This document shows positions 16,516-24,488 of a DNA stretch of 64,000 nucleotides, piece after piece. The stretch is from positions 124,001 to 188,000 of the forward strand of contig NZ_FNGM01000006.1 in the NCBI RefSeq assembly GCF_900102965.1. Direction: 5' to 3'. The position numbers and the translations under genes were made by a program. This DNA is from Paenibacillus jilunlii. GTDB lineage: Bacteria > Bacillota > Bacilli > Paenibacillales > Paenibacillaceae. The notes below the pieces were generated by a model. The model was not told where the DNA came from. It did no database searches and saw nothing but the letters and a program-made list of their open reading frames with translations. Each line of letters starts with the position of its first letter. Position 1 is the stretch's first letter.

Positions 16516-17478
16516 TTATTTTCCTACATACTCATCCATAAAGCGGTCTACTCTTTGGAAATATTCAGTCGGGTAGTGGTTGAGAGCATCGATATGTTCC
16601 GTATTTTGCGGGTACCATACTTCTGCACTTGGGTTATCTTTTAAGGACTCGTAGATAATTTCTGTATTTTTATAACTAATTTGCTGATCTCCAGTACCAT
16701 GAATGAGCATAACTGGCTTGTCTTGCATCTTTTTCACCGCATCCATAGGAGATATGGAATCAAGATCAACCTTAAAGGCCCAATTTGCCATCCAAGTCGA
16801 TGTATAACTGAAGGGAAACGCAGGTAACCCTGAAAAGAAGGGCAAACCCTCTCTCAGAAATAGACCGGCATTACGAAAAGGACTATCTGCAATTACGGCT
16901 TTGATGTCATCACTTTCACTTGCGGCTAGCAAAGAAGTAGCAGCACCCATTGAAAAGCCGATCACTCCAATGTTATCACCCGTATGGTCTCTGGATTTTA
17001 AATAACTCACCGCTCCCAGCAAATCGTACTTTTCATTGCGGCCCAGGGTAATCAAATCACCATCGGATTTACCTTGCGAGCTGAGGTCGAATGCCAATAC
17101 ATTGTAGCCTTTCGGTACGAAATGCTCTACTAACTTTGGGGTCCGCCCTTTGACTAAACGATTGCTCGTGTATCCATGGACGACAATAATCGTCTGATTA
17201 CTTGCTTTACCAGAAGGAAAAAAGGTCCCTCTAATCGTATTATCATTATTCAAACTCTTGAACTCGACCTCTTCGTAGGGAGTTTTAGCCATATTCAATT
17301 CGTAGCTGACATTAGTGTCTTTAGGATGATGCAGCAAGGTGTCTACTACTTTATAAGATATAAAAAACACAAGAGCTATCACAAGCAAAAGCACGATCCC
17401 CAGGCTCCATAAAATTTTCTTCCGTCTTTTCACACGAACGTTAAATGTCAGATCGGGTTGTAATGATGTTTGACTCAT
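16516..17478 (-). CDS. Alpha/beta hydrolase with N-terminal membrane anchor
   Basis: 320 residues. One membrane segment at about 22-44 (ILWSLGIVLLLVIALVFFIS) is followed by an alpha/beta-hydrolase domain: oxyanion region IIVVHGYTSNR, nucleophile elbow GFSMGAATS, an Asp around MLIHGTGDQQI and the His in TEHIDALNHYP. It is probably an extracytoplasmic serine esterase; the substrate is unknown. GGAGGAG precedes the start. The ATG overlaps the stop of the TetR gene (ATGA), so the two form an operon that makes up one cargo unit between yyaL copies B and C. Confidence 0.9.
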   Translation of the reverse strand: MSQTSLQPDLTFNVRVKRRKKILWSLGIVLLLVIALVFFISYKVVDTLLHHPKDTNVSYELNMAKTPYEEVEFKSLNNDNTIRGTFFPSGKASNQTIIVVHGYTSNRLVKGRTPKLVEHFVPKGYNVLAFDLSSQGKSDGDLITLGRNEKYDLLGAVSYLKSRDHTGDNIGVIGFSMGAATSLLAASESDDIKAVIADSPFRNAGLFLREGLPFFSGLPAFPFSYTSTWMANWAFKVDLDSISPMDAVKKMQDKPVMLIHGTGDQQISYKNTEIIYESLKDNPSAEVWYPQNTEHIDALNHYPTEYFQRVDRFMDEYVGK

Positions 17479-18104
17479 TTAGACTCCTCCAGTTTTTCTT
17501 TAGATTGTATAGGTGCGAACAAATAAAAGGCATGCCCCTTAAGATTTTCCCATTCGGGATGATGAATAATCTCTTCTCCAAGAGTTAAAGCCACTCCATT
17601 TAAGAAAGAGATATAAGCACGGGAGATCATTGCCGGAGAAAAGCTTTTGTTGAATTCTCCCATGGACTGCCCCTTGGCATAGACGGATTCGATCTTATCT
17701 GTCATTACCTTTATACTTTCAAGGACCTTCTCTGTAAGTTCAGGGAACCTTATTCGTTGTCCTAAGACAGATTGAGCAAGCCGTAATTCATTTGTATAGA
17801 AGTAGATATGGTCGAATTGTTCTTTTACCATGTTCTTGATCAATACCCCCGGCGTCCCCTCTTGTTGTAGACAAGCAAGTGATTTCACCTGAATATCAGC
17901 AAGCGGCTCCAGGACAGCGGCGTAGAATAAAGCTTCTTTACTAGGGAAATATTGAAAAATGGTTCCGGGAGTCACTCCCACACTCTTCGCAATAATAGCC
18001 GTTGTGGTATTTGAATATCCACTTTCTGCAAACAGGACTACAGCTTCTTTTAAGATACGTTTACGCCGCTCCTGTCTTTTTTCTTCATTGACGGGTCTGG
18101 CCAA
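17475..18104 (-). CDS. TetR-family regulator
   Basis: 209 residues from a TTG start at 18104 (reading M/LARPVNEEKRQERRK), chosen because AGGAG lies 7 bases upstream; an ATG at 18128 would overlap that site. The helix-turn-helix region is SNTTTAIIAKSVGVTPGTIFQYFPSKEALFYAAV. The ligand-binding C-terminal domain has no specific motif. It is co-transcribed with the overlapping alpha/beta-hydrolase gene and is presumably its repressor; an A/T-rich inverted repeat lies just upstream. Confidence 0.9.
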   Translation of the reverse strand: MARPVNEEKRQERRKRILKEAVVLFAESGYSNTTTAIIAKSVGVTPGTIFQYFPSKEALFYAAVLEPLADIQVKSLACLQQEGTPGVLIKNMVKEQFDHIYFYTNELRLAQSVLGQRIRFPELTEKVLESIKVMTDKIESVYAKGQSMGEFNKSFSPAMISRAYISFLNGVALTLGEEIIHHPEWENLKGHAFYLFAPIQSKEKLEESK

Positions 18105-18133
18105 ATATATTCTCCTCTCTTTAAACAAAATCT

Positions 18134-18162
18134 TAATTAATTAATTGATCATTTATTTAATT
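18134..18162. promoter_or_regulatory. Candidate TetR operator
   Basis: ATTAATTAA and TTAATTAAT arms flank an A/T-rich centre containing TGATCA, 30-58 bases upstream of the TetR start. The low complexity of the sequence weakens the call. Confidence 0.35.
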
Positions 18163-18231
18163 AATAATATATCTTTAATTACGACTAATAGCAAGAGTGA
18201 ATTTATCTTACTTACGAGCAGGATGAAACTC

Positions 18232-18290
18232 AAAAAAAAAAAAAAAAACAAGCTGGAGTGCTGCCAAACATGCGCCTCCGGCTTGTTTTT
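18232..18290 (-). terminator. Terminator with a 17-T tract
   Basis: Minus-strand hairpin AAACAAGCCGGAGG...CTCCAGCTTGTTT followed by 17 consecutive T. It stops minus-strand transcription coming through yyaL copy B before the TetR promoter. Confidence 0.85.
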
Positions 18291-18323
18291 ATCAGATTCC
18301 ACCAGCAAATGCTGCAAGAGATT

Positions 18324-18540
18324 CTACAATAATTGATTCACGCGAACATCGCACCAATGACAAGTTGACTTAAGCCATACTACGAATACCCAATAGATAA
18401 GAAGACGGGCTTGTTATCGCGCTTGGCGACTTCAAACGCTTCTTCCGACCAAGGGAACCAGTTCACCGGGTTATGAGCATGTTGCAGCAAATACGGCGAC
18501 TTCTCCTTGGCTAATCTATTGGGTACTTTTTGAGTTGTCA
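18324..18540 (-). repeat. yyaL 5'-end fragment, copy B
   Basis: It starts with ATG at 18540 ([20 protein letters not shown]) and keeps the frame to FLSIGYS. A 17-base insert related to that of copy A follows, then TCHWCDVRVNQLL and stop. It differs from copy A at roughly a dozen positions in the first 160 bases, nearly all third codon positions. The upstream promoter block is also shared. The GAGGTG ribosome site of copy A is GAGTTG here. Confidence 0.85.
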
Positions 18541-19020
18541 TGGGGCATCAACTCGTTTCGTGTTGGATTTGGGTAGAGTATAGCTTAGGGTTAGTTTACC
18601 CAATTTGGCGGGGATGGCGCAAAGAAAAAAGGCACCGCGAATACGATATCTAATTACATCCTTAGATATTAATCACAGAACAAAAAAGAGGGGGTTCCCC
18701 CTCAAAGTTAAACAATTAATTTTCAAGGCGAAGGCGAACCGCTGATACCTTTCTTCGTAGAGCCGTTTATCAGATGTCTCTTTCATGGATGTATAATTTC
18801 TTCACTACTCATTTTCATCGTTACCTTGAACTCATTTACCATTAATGACCTGGTTTTGCGATTTAAGAGACTTCGTTAGTTTCTTATTTACGTTCTAAAA
18901 GTTATACATAGGGATTGATTAAGGTTTTGAGCTACGGAATTTGAATATATTAAAAGATGATTGTAAAGACGTATTTCATTATAATGGAAATATATGTAAA
19001 ATAGTTAATGAGGTGATGAA
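18541..19020. other. Gene-poor spacer
   Basis: It contains the promoter block shared with yyaL copy A (to about 18625), a GAGGGGG/CCCCCTC hairpin at 18688-18703, and the 5' region of the small gene at 19021. A frame of about 33 codons on the minus strand, beginning MKETSDKRLYEERYQRFA (near 18786), could be a remnant but is not assigned. Confidence 0.4.
18682..18703 (-). terminator. Intrinsic terminator, minus strand
   Basis: GAGGGGG/CCCCCTC with a 2-base centre, followed by six T on the minus strand. Confidence 0.55.
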
Positions 19021-19374
19021 TTGACCACAAAAAAACGCAAATTTGTAATTGCAGTGGTTGTTATACCTATAATTTTTATACTGGGGTTTCTTTTTATGTT
19101 TACCAATATAATAAATCCTAACACAATTTTTGTGTCACAATGTAACGTAACAAATAATTCAATATCAATAAAGGGTGCTTTTACAGATAGTGCAAATAAG
19201 TATAGAGGATATAAACTTACTTATAACGATAATACGCTCTATATAAAAATAAAAGGAAGTCTATTATCATTTAATGGATCAGCTGGGGATTTTAATATTT
19301 CAATTAATAATAATTTTGGTAACATTATTCACACAAACATCCCTTCAATGGCAGGTGGAATAACCGACGGATAA
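19021..19374 (+). CDS. Small membrane-anchored protein with chimeric C-terminus
   Basis: 117 residues from a TTG start with GAGGTGATG upstream. An N-terminal signal anchor (about 8-32, [19 protein letters not shown]) is followed by a beta-rich domain with [22 protein letters not shown], a pattern seen in small Firmicute exported proteins. The final 14 residues or so ([14 protein letters not shown]) are encoded antisense across yyaL copy D. The original C-terminus has therefore probably been replaced. Very A/T-rich and the only plus-strand cargo of the array. Function unknown. Confidence 0.7.
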   Translation: MTTKKRKFVIAVVVIPIIFILGFLFMFTNIINPNTIFVSQCNVTNNSISIKGAFTDSANKYRGYKLTYNDNTLYIKIKGSLLSFNGSAGDFNISINNNFGNIIHTNIPSMAGGITDG

Positions 19375-19490
19375 GAAGATCGGCTATTTTCCGACTGCGC
19401 TTTGGCAAAAGCCTCTTCTCCCCGAGGGAACCAGTTCACGGGATTATGAGCGTGTTGTAATAAATACGGGGGTATTTTTCATTTATGATG
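19324..19490 (-). repeat. yyaL 5'-end fragment, copy D
   Basis: Minus strand reads [15 protein letters not shown], then [13 protein letters not shown]. After a one-base frameshift it continues [12 protein letters not shown], stop, RDVCVNN. The tail GGGATGTTTGTGTGAATAA matches the tails of copies B, C and E. The fragment overlaps the 3' end of the plus-strand gene at 19021-19374. Confidence 0.8.
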
Positions 19491-19502
19491 CTTTTCCTGC
19501 TT

Positions 19503-20384
19503 TTAGCTAATTACAATCTCTTGGCTGATAGGAATTACTGCCTTTTTATCTTCCTGCTCTTCAAAGTTCCCATGTTTATCTAGCGTATAACAACTCTTTA
19601 TCAGGTAGCCCTGTTGACAATTGGGACAATGACCAAATTTAAATCCATATTTAACATTAGTATCGGAAGCTACATCCTCACAAAGCGCCTTTTGTTCAGT
19701 GATATACGTTGTTAATCCTTCACCGTTGTTATTATGTATGTACTGATTGATTTCACTTATTACCGGCTCTATCATCTCGCTATTTACGTCCAAAAGTTTA
19801 TGTTCCTGTAAATACGCTTTCTTACACGAAGAACAATGTGTCTTACCACTTGTCACCAGTAATCCGACACATAGACCGCCTATTAATAATCCAACACATT
19901 GTATGAGGAATTTGCTGATGTTTACCCACTTATTTGGTTCAATATCTATTGCATTGCTTACATGTCCTCTTGAAAATATGCTTAAACTGCTATTATTAAA
20001 TTTATAATCATAATAGTTCAATAGTGTTATAGGTTCATCTGATTCTCCAAACACAAAATGGCTTATATGCTCCCCCTCAAACTTATAATTAATCTCATTC
20101 GATGGTGAGACGTATGCCATTCGATATTCTCCATACATAAACCCGCTAAATGAAAGTAATATGAAAATAACCGACATTAAGTAGTTGTTTTTATTCGGCT
20201 TTAATCCCTGTCTCACAATTTTATAAAAATACCCGAAGGTGGCTATAGCTCCGAGAAAAATCCCCCCTGCTGGAATAACGAAAAACATAGAAAAGCTAAA
20301 AAAGTTAAAACCCAAGGTACTCAAGATAAGCAATTGCACAATTACTGATACTACCGCTGTTATTACTCCCCAAACCCATTTCAT
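19503..20384 (-). CDS. Membrane protein with C-terminal zinc-ribbon cysteines
   Basis: 293 residues; start at 20384 chosen for AGGAAG before the ATG. Three N-terminal membrane segments (about 5-25, 30-52, 68-88) are followed by an external loop, a further segment near 158-178, and then a soluble C-terminus with CSSCKKAYL and, about 70 residues on, CPNCQQGYLIKSC. These two CxxC knuckles probably bind one zinc. Not recognised beyond this. A/T-rich; cargo between yyaL copies E and D together with the following hydrolase gene. Confidence 0.75.
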   Translation of the reverse strand: MKWVWGVITAVVSVIVQLLILSTLGFNFFSFSMFFVIPAGGIFLGAIATFGYFYKIVRQGLKPNKNNYLMSVIFILLSFSGFMYGEYRMAYVSPSNEINYKFEGEHISHFVFGESDEPITLLNYYDYKFNNSSLSIFSRGHVSNAIDIEPNKWVNISKFLIQCVGLLIGGLCVGLLVTSGKTHCSSCKKAYLQEHKLLDVNSEMIEPVISEINQYIHNNNGEGLTTYITEQKALCEDVASDTNVKYGFKFGHCPNCQQGYLIKSCYTLDKHGNFEEQEDKKAVIPISQEIVIS

Positions 20385-20609
20385 AAATATGACTTCCTCC
20401 TCTTTCTGAGTGGTATATATTTTAACATCCGATGAAAAATACTCCAACAATAAAAATTACAGCATTTTTCGACAGTTTAATCTTATGTTTTTCCTTAAAT
20501 GTGAACGATCAAAAAAATGCTTCGACATGACATGCAAGGAAGCTTGCACATGATGCCGTAGCATGGTTACATCAAATAATTACAAACAAACTTTCATTTT
20601 AAAAATCAT

Positions 20610-21611
20610 CTACTTGTCTTTTTTCACTTCTTCCATAAACGCCCTAAAGTTTTCAACGATTTCTTTTGATTTGGTATGGTGTAAATAATGTGTTCCTTCA
20701 AATGTCATCACTTTTCCATGTGCAGAATCCTTTATTTGCTCTTCATGTAGTGTTGACCATCCTTCAATTGCTGTACTATCCGGTTGTAAAAAGAATATAA
20801 CAGGAAGGTTTTTTGGGAATGTTAAATTTTTAGCTGCTTTATAATTAGGAAACATATTTTCTATTTCATTCACAATGGTAGGATTTCTGAAGTTTTTGAA
20901 CGAAAGAATTCTCATTTGTTCTTTTGTATCATCATCAACTGGTATTGCAGCATAGGGGTCAGCACTTAGTTTCATTATCAATCTGGCTAAACCTGACTTT
21001 TTGAGTAGGGAAATTGTTGTATTTGATATTGGAGATTCAACAACCTTATCACCGTATTGTTTTGGAGCACTGCTATCGATCCCGACGAATGCACTCACTT
21101 CGTGTTCATATTTGTTCACATAATCTAGTCCGTAAATGCCTGCAATGGAGTGACCCATTAGGATATACCGGTCAATTTTAAGACCCTGTAAAGCTTCATG
21201 AATTTCACTTACAATATTTCCTATGCTTCGTTCTTTTTCGGTTCCATCACTTAATCCATAACCAAAAGGCTCAATCACTACGACTTTGTAAAATGGTGAT
21301 AACTCTTCTACTAGCGGCTTAAAATCCAGTGCTGGTGTTCCTGTTCCCAAACCTGGTAGTAGCACGACTGTTTCTTGGCCTTGTCCTTGAATCAAGACAT
21401 TCATGTTTTTCCCGTCTACGGTTACAAACTGACAATAGGATTTTATTTTTCCTTCCTCTGATTTACTGCTGATCTTATCAACGACAAAAACAATGGCAAG
21501 AAAAACGACGATTGCTATAACTAATACTGCTAATACCTTAAGTAAAAAGCTAAGTAATTTTTTCATCTTACTAGCTGTTTTTTTGCCTGTTGCTGGTGTA
21601 TCCAAGTCCAT
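20610..21611 (-). CDS. Alpha/beta hydrolase with N-terminal membrane anchor
   Basis: 333 residues; GAGGTG 6 bases before the ATG at 21611 decides the start. The anchor at about 20-45 is LLKVLAVLVIAIVVFLAIVF. In the catalytic domain, VVLLPGLGTGTP provides the oxyanion loop, GHSIAGIYG the nucleophile serine, an Asp lies in the late FFLQPDS region, and the His is in FEGTHYLHHT. The substrate is unknown. It is a second membrane-anchored hydrolase in the cassette region but is not a close copy of that at 16516-17478. Confidence 0.88.
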   Translation of the reverse strand: MDLDTPATGKKTASKMKKLLSFLLKVLAVLVIAIVVFLAIVFVVDKISSKSEEGKIKSYCQFVTVDGKNMNVLIQGQGQETVVLLPGLGTGTPALDFKPLVEELSPFYKVVVIEPFGYGLSDGTEKERSIGNIVSEIHEALQGLKIDRYILMGHSIAGIYGLDYVNKYEHEVSAFVGIDSSAPKQYGDKVVESPISNTTISLLKKSGLARLIMKLSADPYAAIPVDDDTKEQMRILSFKNFRNPTIVNEIENMFPNYKAAKNLTFPKNLPVIFFLQPDSTAIEGWSTLHEEQIKDSAHGKVMTFEGTHYLHHTKSKEIVENFRAFMEEVKKDK

Positions 21612-21815
21612 TTTCTTCACCTCACGAATGTTCACTCGTATCTTCTCCTGTCGTTATTACTGTATTGGGCTGCCTTATCGACCGTTAAGCTAGCCTATAC
21701 GATAGAGATGTACTCCCCATGACGACAATATGTACTGAATATGAACAAGTAGTTTTTGCTATAAACCGGGTATTGAATGTTCGCAAATAATGTAGCTAAT
21801 CCCATCCTTCCAAAC

Positions 21816-21848
21816 AAAAAACTCCTGCAGAATTATCAGCAGAAGTTC
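21816..21848 (-). terminator. Intrinsic terminator, minus strand
   Basis: AACTTCTGC / GCAGGAGTT followed by TTTTT on the minus strand, downstream of yyaL copy E. A very similar hairpin ends the serine hydrolase gene at 45168-45202. Confidence 0.75.
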
Positions 21849-21854
21849 TAAAAA

Positions 21855-21922
21855 TTAGGATTTATGCGAACATCCTGTCAATGGCAGGTACGTGTTCTTT
21901 TGGGTACTTTTTGAGTTGTCAT
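21855..21922 (-). repeat. yyaL 5'-end fragment, copy E (internal deletion)
   Basis: ATG at 21922 reads MTTQKVP as in copies A and B, then jumps directly to TCH, stop, and the tail GGATGTTCGCATAAAT. The middle of the yyaL start has been deleted but both edges are kept. It lies 20 bases after the 21943-22761 gene. Confidence 0.75.
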
Positions 21923-21942
21923 TAGGCACCACCTTATATAAA

Positions 21943-22761
21943 TTACTGGTTTATCACGAATACACCAACCTGCTCTCCAACCTGTCCAATCCACAGTTCT
22001 CCGTTACCAATCATAACACCTTTCCAATTGACAAATACTTGATCGACTTTTTGCGCCAATAACGCCTGCTTAACTTTAGCAGTTATGATTTTGTCGTATT
22101 TTGCAATAAAATCCTTCTTGGTTTTGATTTGCATGGTTTTTCCGTTATGATTCACTTTCAACGGGTACACCATCAAACTGGCTACTTCAGATTTTTTTCC
22201 TGCTTTAACGTTTTTCTGGAGCAAACTGAAGTTATGCTCAAATACGATTGGATTTTTGATGCCTGCAACTTCATAAGGATTGTTAGTGACATTAACCGCA
22301 ATAACTCCAAGTTTATTGTTTTGTTTACCTATCCACAAATCTCCATCTCCAACCATAATTCCTTGATAGTTCACAAACACCTTATCGGCCTTTTGAGCCA
22401 GCAGATTTTCACGTACACTAGAAGTGAAGATACGATCGTATTTCTTATTAAATTCATTCTTGTTATAAAAAACATATTTTTTATTGTCTTTGTTTAAATT
22501 CATTGGATAAGAGATCAGATCTGCCACTTCTGCTGGTTTGTTTCCCTTAACTGCTTTTTGTAATTTTGCAAAATAAGTAGTAAATTCTGCAGGATCGTTT
22601 ATGCCCGCAACCTCATAAGGATTACTGCTATCTGAACTCGTTACGGAAGCTGGTGTTGAAGTATTGCTACCTTGTTCAGCCCAAGCCGGACCGGAAAATA
22701 CTATGGTGACAATTGAGAAACTCAAAATAATTGCGGCTTTTTTCATGCTAGAGTTTGTCAT
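21943..22761 (-). CDS. Secreted protein with two tandem repeats
   Basis: 272 residues; ATG at 22761 behind GGAGG. The signal peptide (about 1-30) ends in SGPAWA. Two homologous units of roughly 110 residues follow, each starting NPYEVAGI, with a shared core (FxxKYDxIxTxxVxxxLLAQKxDxVFVNxxGxMxGxGxLWIG). The units therefore arose by internal duplication. The family is not named with certainty; it resembles extracellular ligand or NTF2-like modules. The 5' leader abuts yyaL copy F. It is cargo between copies F and E. Confidence 0.82.
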   Translation of the reverse strand: MTNSSMKKAAIILSFSIVTIVFSGPAWAEQGSNTSTPASVTSSDSSNPYEVAGINDPAEFTTYFAKLQKAVKGNKPAEVADLISYPMNLNKDNKKYVFYNKNEFNKKYDRIFTSSVRENLLAQKADKVFVNYQGIMVGDGDLWIGKQNNKLGVIAVNVTNNPYEVAGIKNPIVFEHNFSLLQKNVKAGKKSEVASLMVYPLKVNHNGKTMQIKTKKDFIAKYDKIITAKVKQALLAQKVDQVFVNWKGVMIGNGELWIGQVGEQVGVFVINQ

Positions 22762-22774
22762 AATGGTTTCCTCC

Positions 22775-22927
22775 AAAATTAAAATTGGTTTATTTTCAGA
22801 CTTAGCTTTGACGAAAGCTTCATCTCCCTACGAGTACCAATCCACGGGATTATAGGCATGCTGCAGTAGATAATGGGGACTTTTCATTTATCAATCGACC
22901 AGGTTTTTGACCTTCTTTAATCTCCAT
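22775..22927 (-). repeat. yyaL 5'-end fragment, copy F
   Basis: It has a strong start (AGGAGG then ATG at 22927, reading MEIKEGQKPGRLINEKSP). A one-base insertion, then YLLQHAYNPVDWY and an in-frame TAG replacing a Trp codon show decay. It continues to SENKP, where the next gene's leader begins. It lacks the GYSTCHW edge and the tail. It is the outermost copy of the array. Confidence 0.75.
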
Positions 22928-22982
22928 TATGTAGCCTCCTTTGTACGATATGTGCCACTGTTAATATTACCCATCACAAGAC

Positions 22983-23010
22983 AAAAAGACACTAACGTTG
23001 AGTTAGCGCC
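22983..23010 (-). terminator. Intrinsic terminator, minus strand
   Basis: GGCGCTAAC / GTTAGTGTC with two G-T pairs, followed by TTTTT on the minus strand. It closes the DUF1259 gene. A second hairpin (AGACACTA / TAGTGTCT, 23063-23088) lies between. Confidence 0.65.
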
Positions 23011-23101
23011 TTTAGCGATAAACCCCTATTTCACATGGGTCCTCCTTCTAATCGTGTATGTAAGACACTAACAGGGGGCTAGTGTCTCTATTTTTATATC
23101 C

Positions 23102-23539
23102 TTATTTTTTAGCAGGCTTACAAATAAATGGACCCACAGGTTTGTTCGTCAATACCTGGGATGCTTCACGCACATTTTTAGCAAAAACCAGCGGACGCTG
23201 AATTGCCTCCCAATGGATATACCAAATATTTGGATTTGCGAATAACCAATGATTATGAAGAGCTGTTATTTTAATTCCTGATTTTCGAAGTCTAGAGATA
23301 AACGGGTTTATTTCCTTCGTGAGTATCACTGACTCTCCAAGACATAACGCCCTGCCATCTGCGCCCACACTCTCGAAGGAAATGCCAAAGGGAAGTGTGA
23401 AAAGGCCTTTTGAACGTCTGCCTAATATTTTCACCTTAATATTTGTACGCAACTTAGTGGCTACACATACTCCGTTTACGACTTGTGCTTCACCTCCAAA
23501 AATCTCAGCAAACCTTCTGCACTGTGGACTTATACTCAT
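23102..23539 (-). CDS. DUF1259 domain protein
   Basis: 145 residues. The C-terminal core GIKITALHNHWLFANPNIWYIHWEA with its clustered His/Trp is characteristic of DUF1259 (LppY/LpqO type). That family is about 120 residues in its single-domain form, so this is one complete domain. There is no signal peptide. Function unknown; the conserved His residues suggest metal binding. It lies between the yyaL array and a gene-remnant region. Confidence 0.85.
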   Translation of the reverse strand: MSISPQCRRFAEIFGGEAQVVNGVCVATKLRTNIKVKILGRRSKGLFTLPFGISFESVGADGRALCLGESVILTKEINPFISRLRKSGIKITALHNHWLFANPNIWYIHWEAIQRPLVFAKNVREASQVLTNKPVGPFICKPAKK

Positions 23540-23897
23540 ATCTTATCACTCCCCATCGTTAGATAAGATATAGTATTTTGAAGTGAAAACTATTGGAACG
23601 GTGTTTATCATTTAGTAGAAAAATTGAGTAGAATAACCAGTAGGTCTATTAGTTTAGTGTAATCAAAAATACGTCTGACGCCTTCCAAAAAATACAATAG
23701 ATCCGTTCACCGGAAGCTCAGCCGTGTTCTTCCCGCTAATATGAATTCAAACAAGCGTTATTGGACAGCCTGATAAACACCGGTATTTCACTGAAAAAGT
23801 CAAAAAATCCGCCCGGTTCCCTGAAACCGCCCACCTATTCTCCCCGTTTCGTACTATCGAGCTCCTTTTGGGAGCGCCCTTTTTTCGTCCGCTCCAC
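23540..23897. other. Intergenic stretch with a gene remnant
   Basis: It holds the serine-hydrolase 3' remnant at 23654-23745 and a plus-oriented hairpin GAGCTCC-TTTT-GGGAGC with T6 near 23858-23885. Nothing else is supported. Confidence 0.5.
23654..23745 (-). pseudogene. Remnant of the 3' end of a serine hydrolase gene
   Basis: Minus strand reads SGKNTAELPVNGSIVFFG, then, after one frameshift, KASDVFLITL. This closely matches the C-terminus of the serine hydrolase at 45251-47296 (SGQNTAKLPVNGYIGFFG, KASDVFSITL). About 92 bases remain; the rest of the gene is absent. Confidence 0.8.
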
Positions 23898-24488
23898 TTA
23901 ACCCAACTTCATTCTGAAATTCTTATTCCGGCCAATCACATACTCCATCTGTATATCAAACGGCTCCAGCGCCACATGATGCGCGTTAATTTCCACCGCA
24001 TCAACACAGCCCATCGCCCGGTAAAAAGCCTGTGTTTCTTCCGCGGAATGCGCAGAGATATACAGCTTCTGCGCACCCCACGCTTCAGCCTGCTGTGCCG
24101 CCATCATAAACAAACTTCTTCCAAGCCCGGCGTGGCGGAAATCCGTGGAGACATGCAGCTGCATTAAATCCGCATACTGCCGCGAACTGCCGAACAGCTC
24201 GCGCAGCAATGCAGCAAACGCGGCGATTTGCCCGTTATGCACAGCACATATGACCTTTCCCCCATAATGAAGACATCTATGAAAATCCTCTGCAATGATT
24301 TCGTTTTTGGTCGCTGCGTCCCAGTTATCAATGAATGGCGCATCCACCAGCTGCCGCTCCCCTTCTACTGTGCGCCAGACACGGGTTACCCGTTGAAATC
24401 TGTTGAAGGAATCCAGCAGGCCCGGCTGCAAATCATCCAGGCTCAAGCTTTTAAATTCTATATTTTGAATCCTCATTGTCTCCATCAT
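23898..24488 (-). CDS. GNAT-family N-acetyltransferase
   Basis: About 196 residues; start at the ATG pair at 24485-24488 behind TTGGAGAG. The acetyl-CoA loop is VSTDFRHAGLGRSLFMMAAQ, preceded by the beta-strand QYADLMQLHV, with the C-terminal AFYRAMGCVDAVEINAHH. Acceptor substrate unknown. Monocistronic. Confidence 0.88.
   Translation of the reverse strand: MMETMRIQNIEFKSLSLDDLQPGLLDSFNRFQRVTRVWRTVEGERQLVDAPFIDNWDAATKNEIIAEDFHRCLHYGGKVICAVHNGQIAAFAALLRELFGSSRQYADLMQLHVSTDFRHAGLGRSLFMMAAQQAEAWGAQKLYISAHSAEETQAFYRAMGCVDAVEINAHHVALEPFDIQMEYVIGRNKNFRMKLG

Noticed and set aside
18232..18248. Run of 17 A that could be an assembly artefact or insertion-element tail
   Set aside because: On the minus strand it is the T tract of a perfect hairpin terminator.
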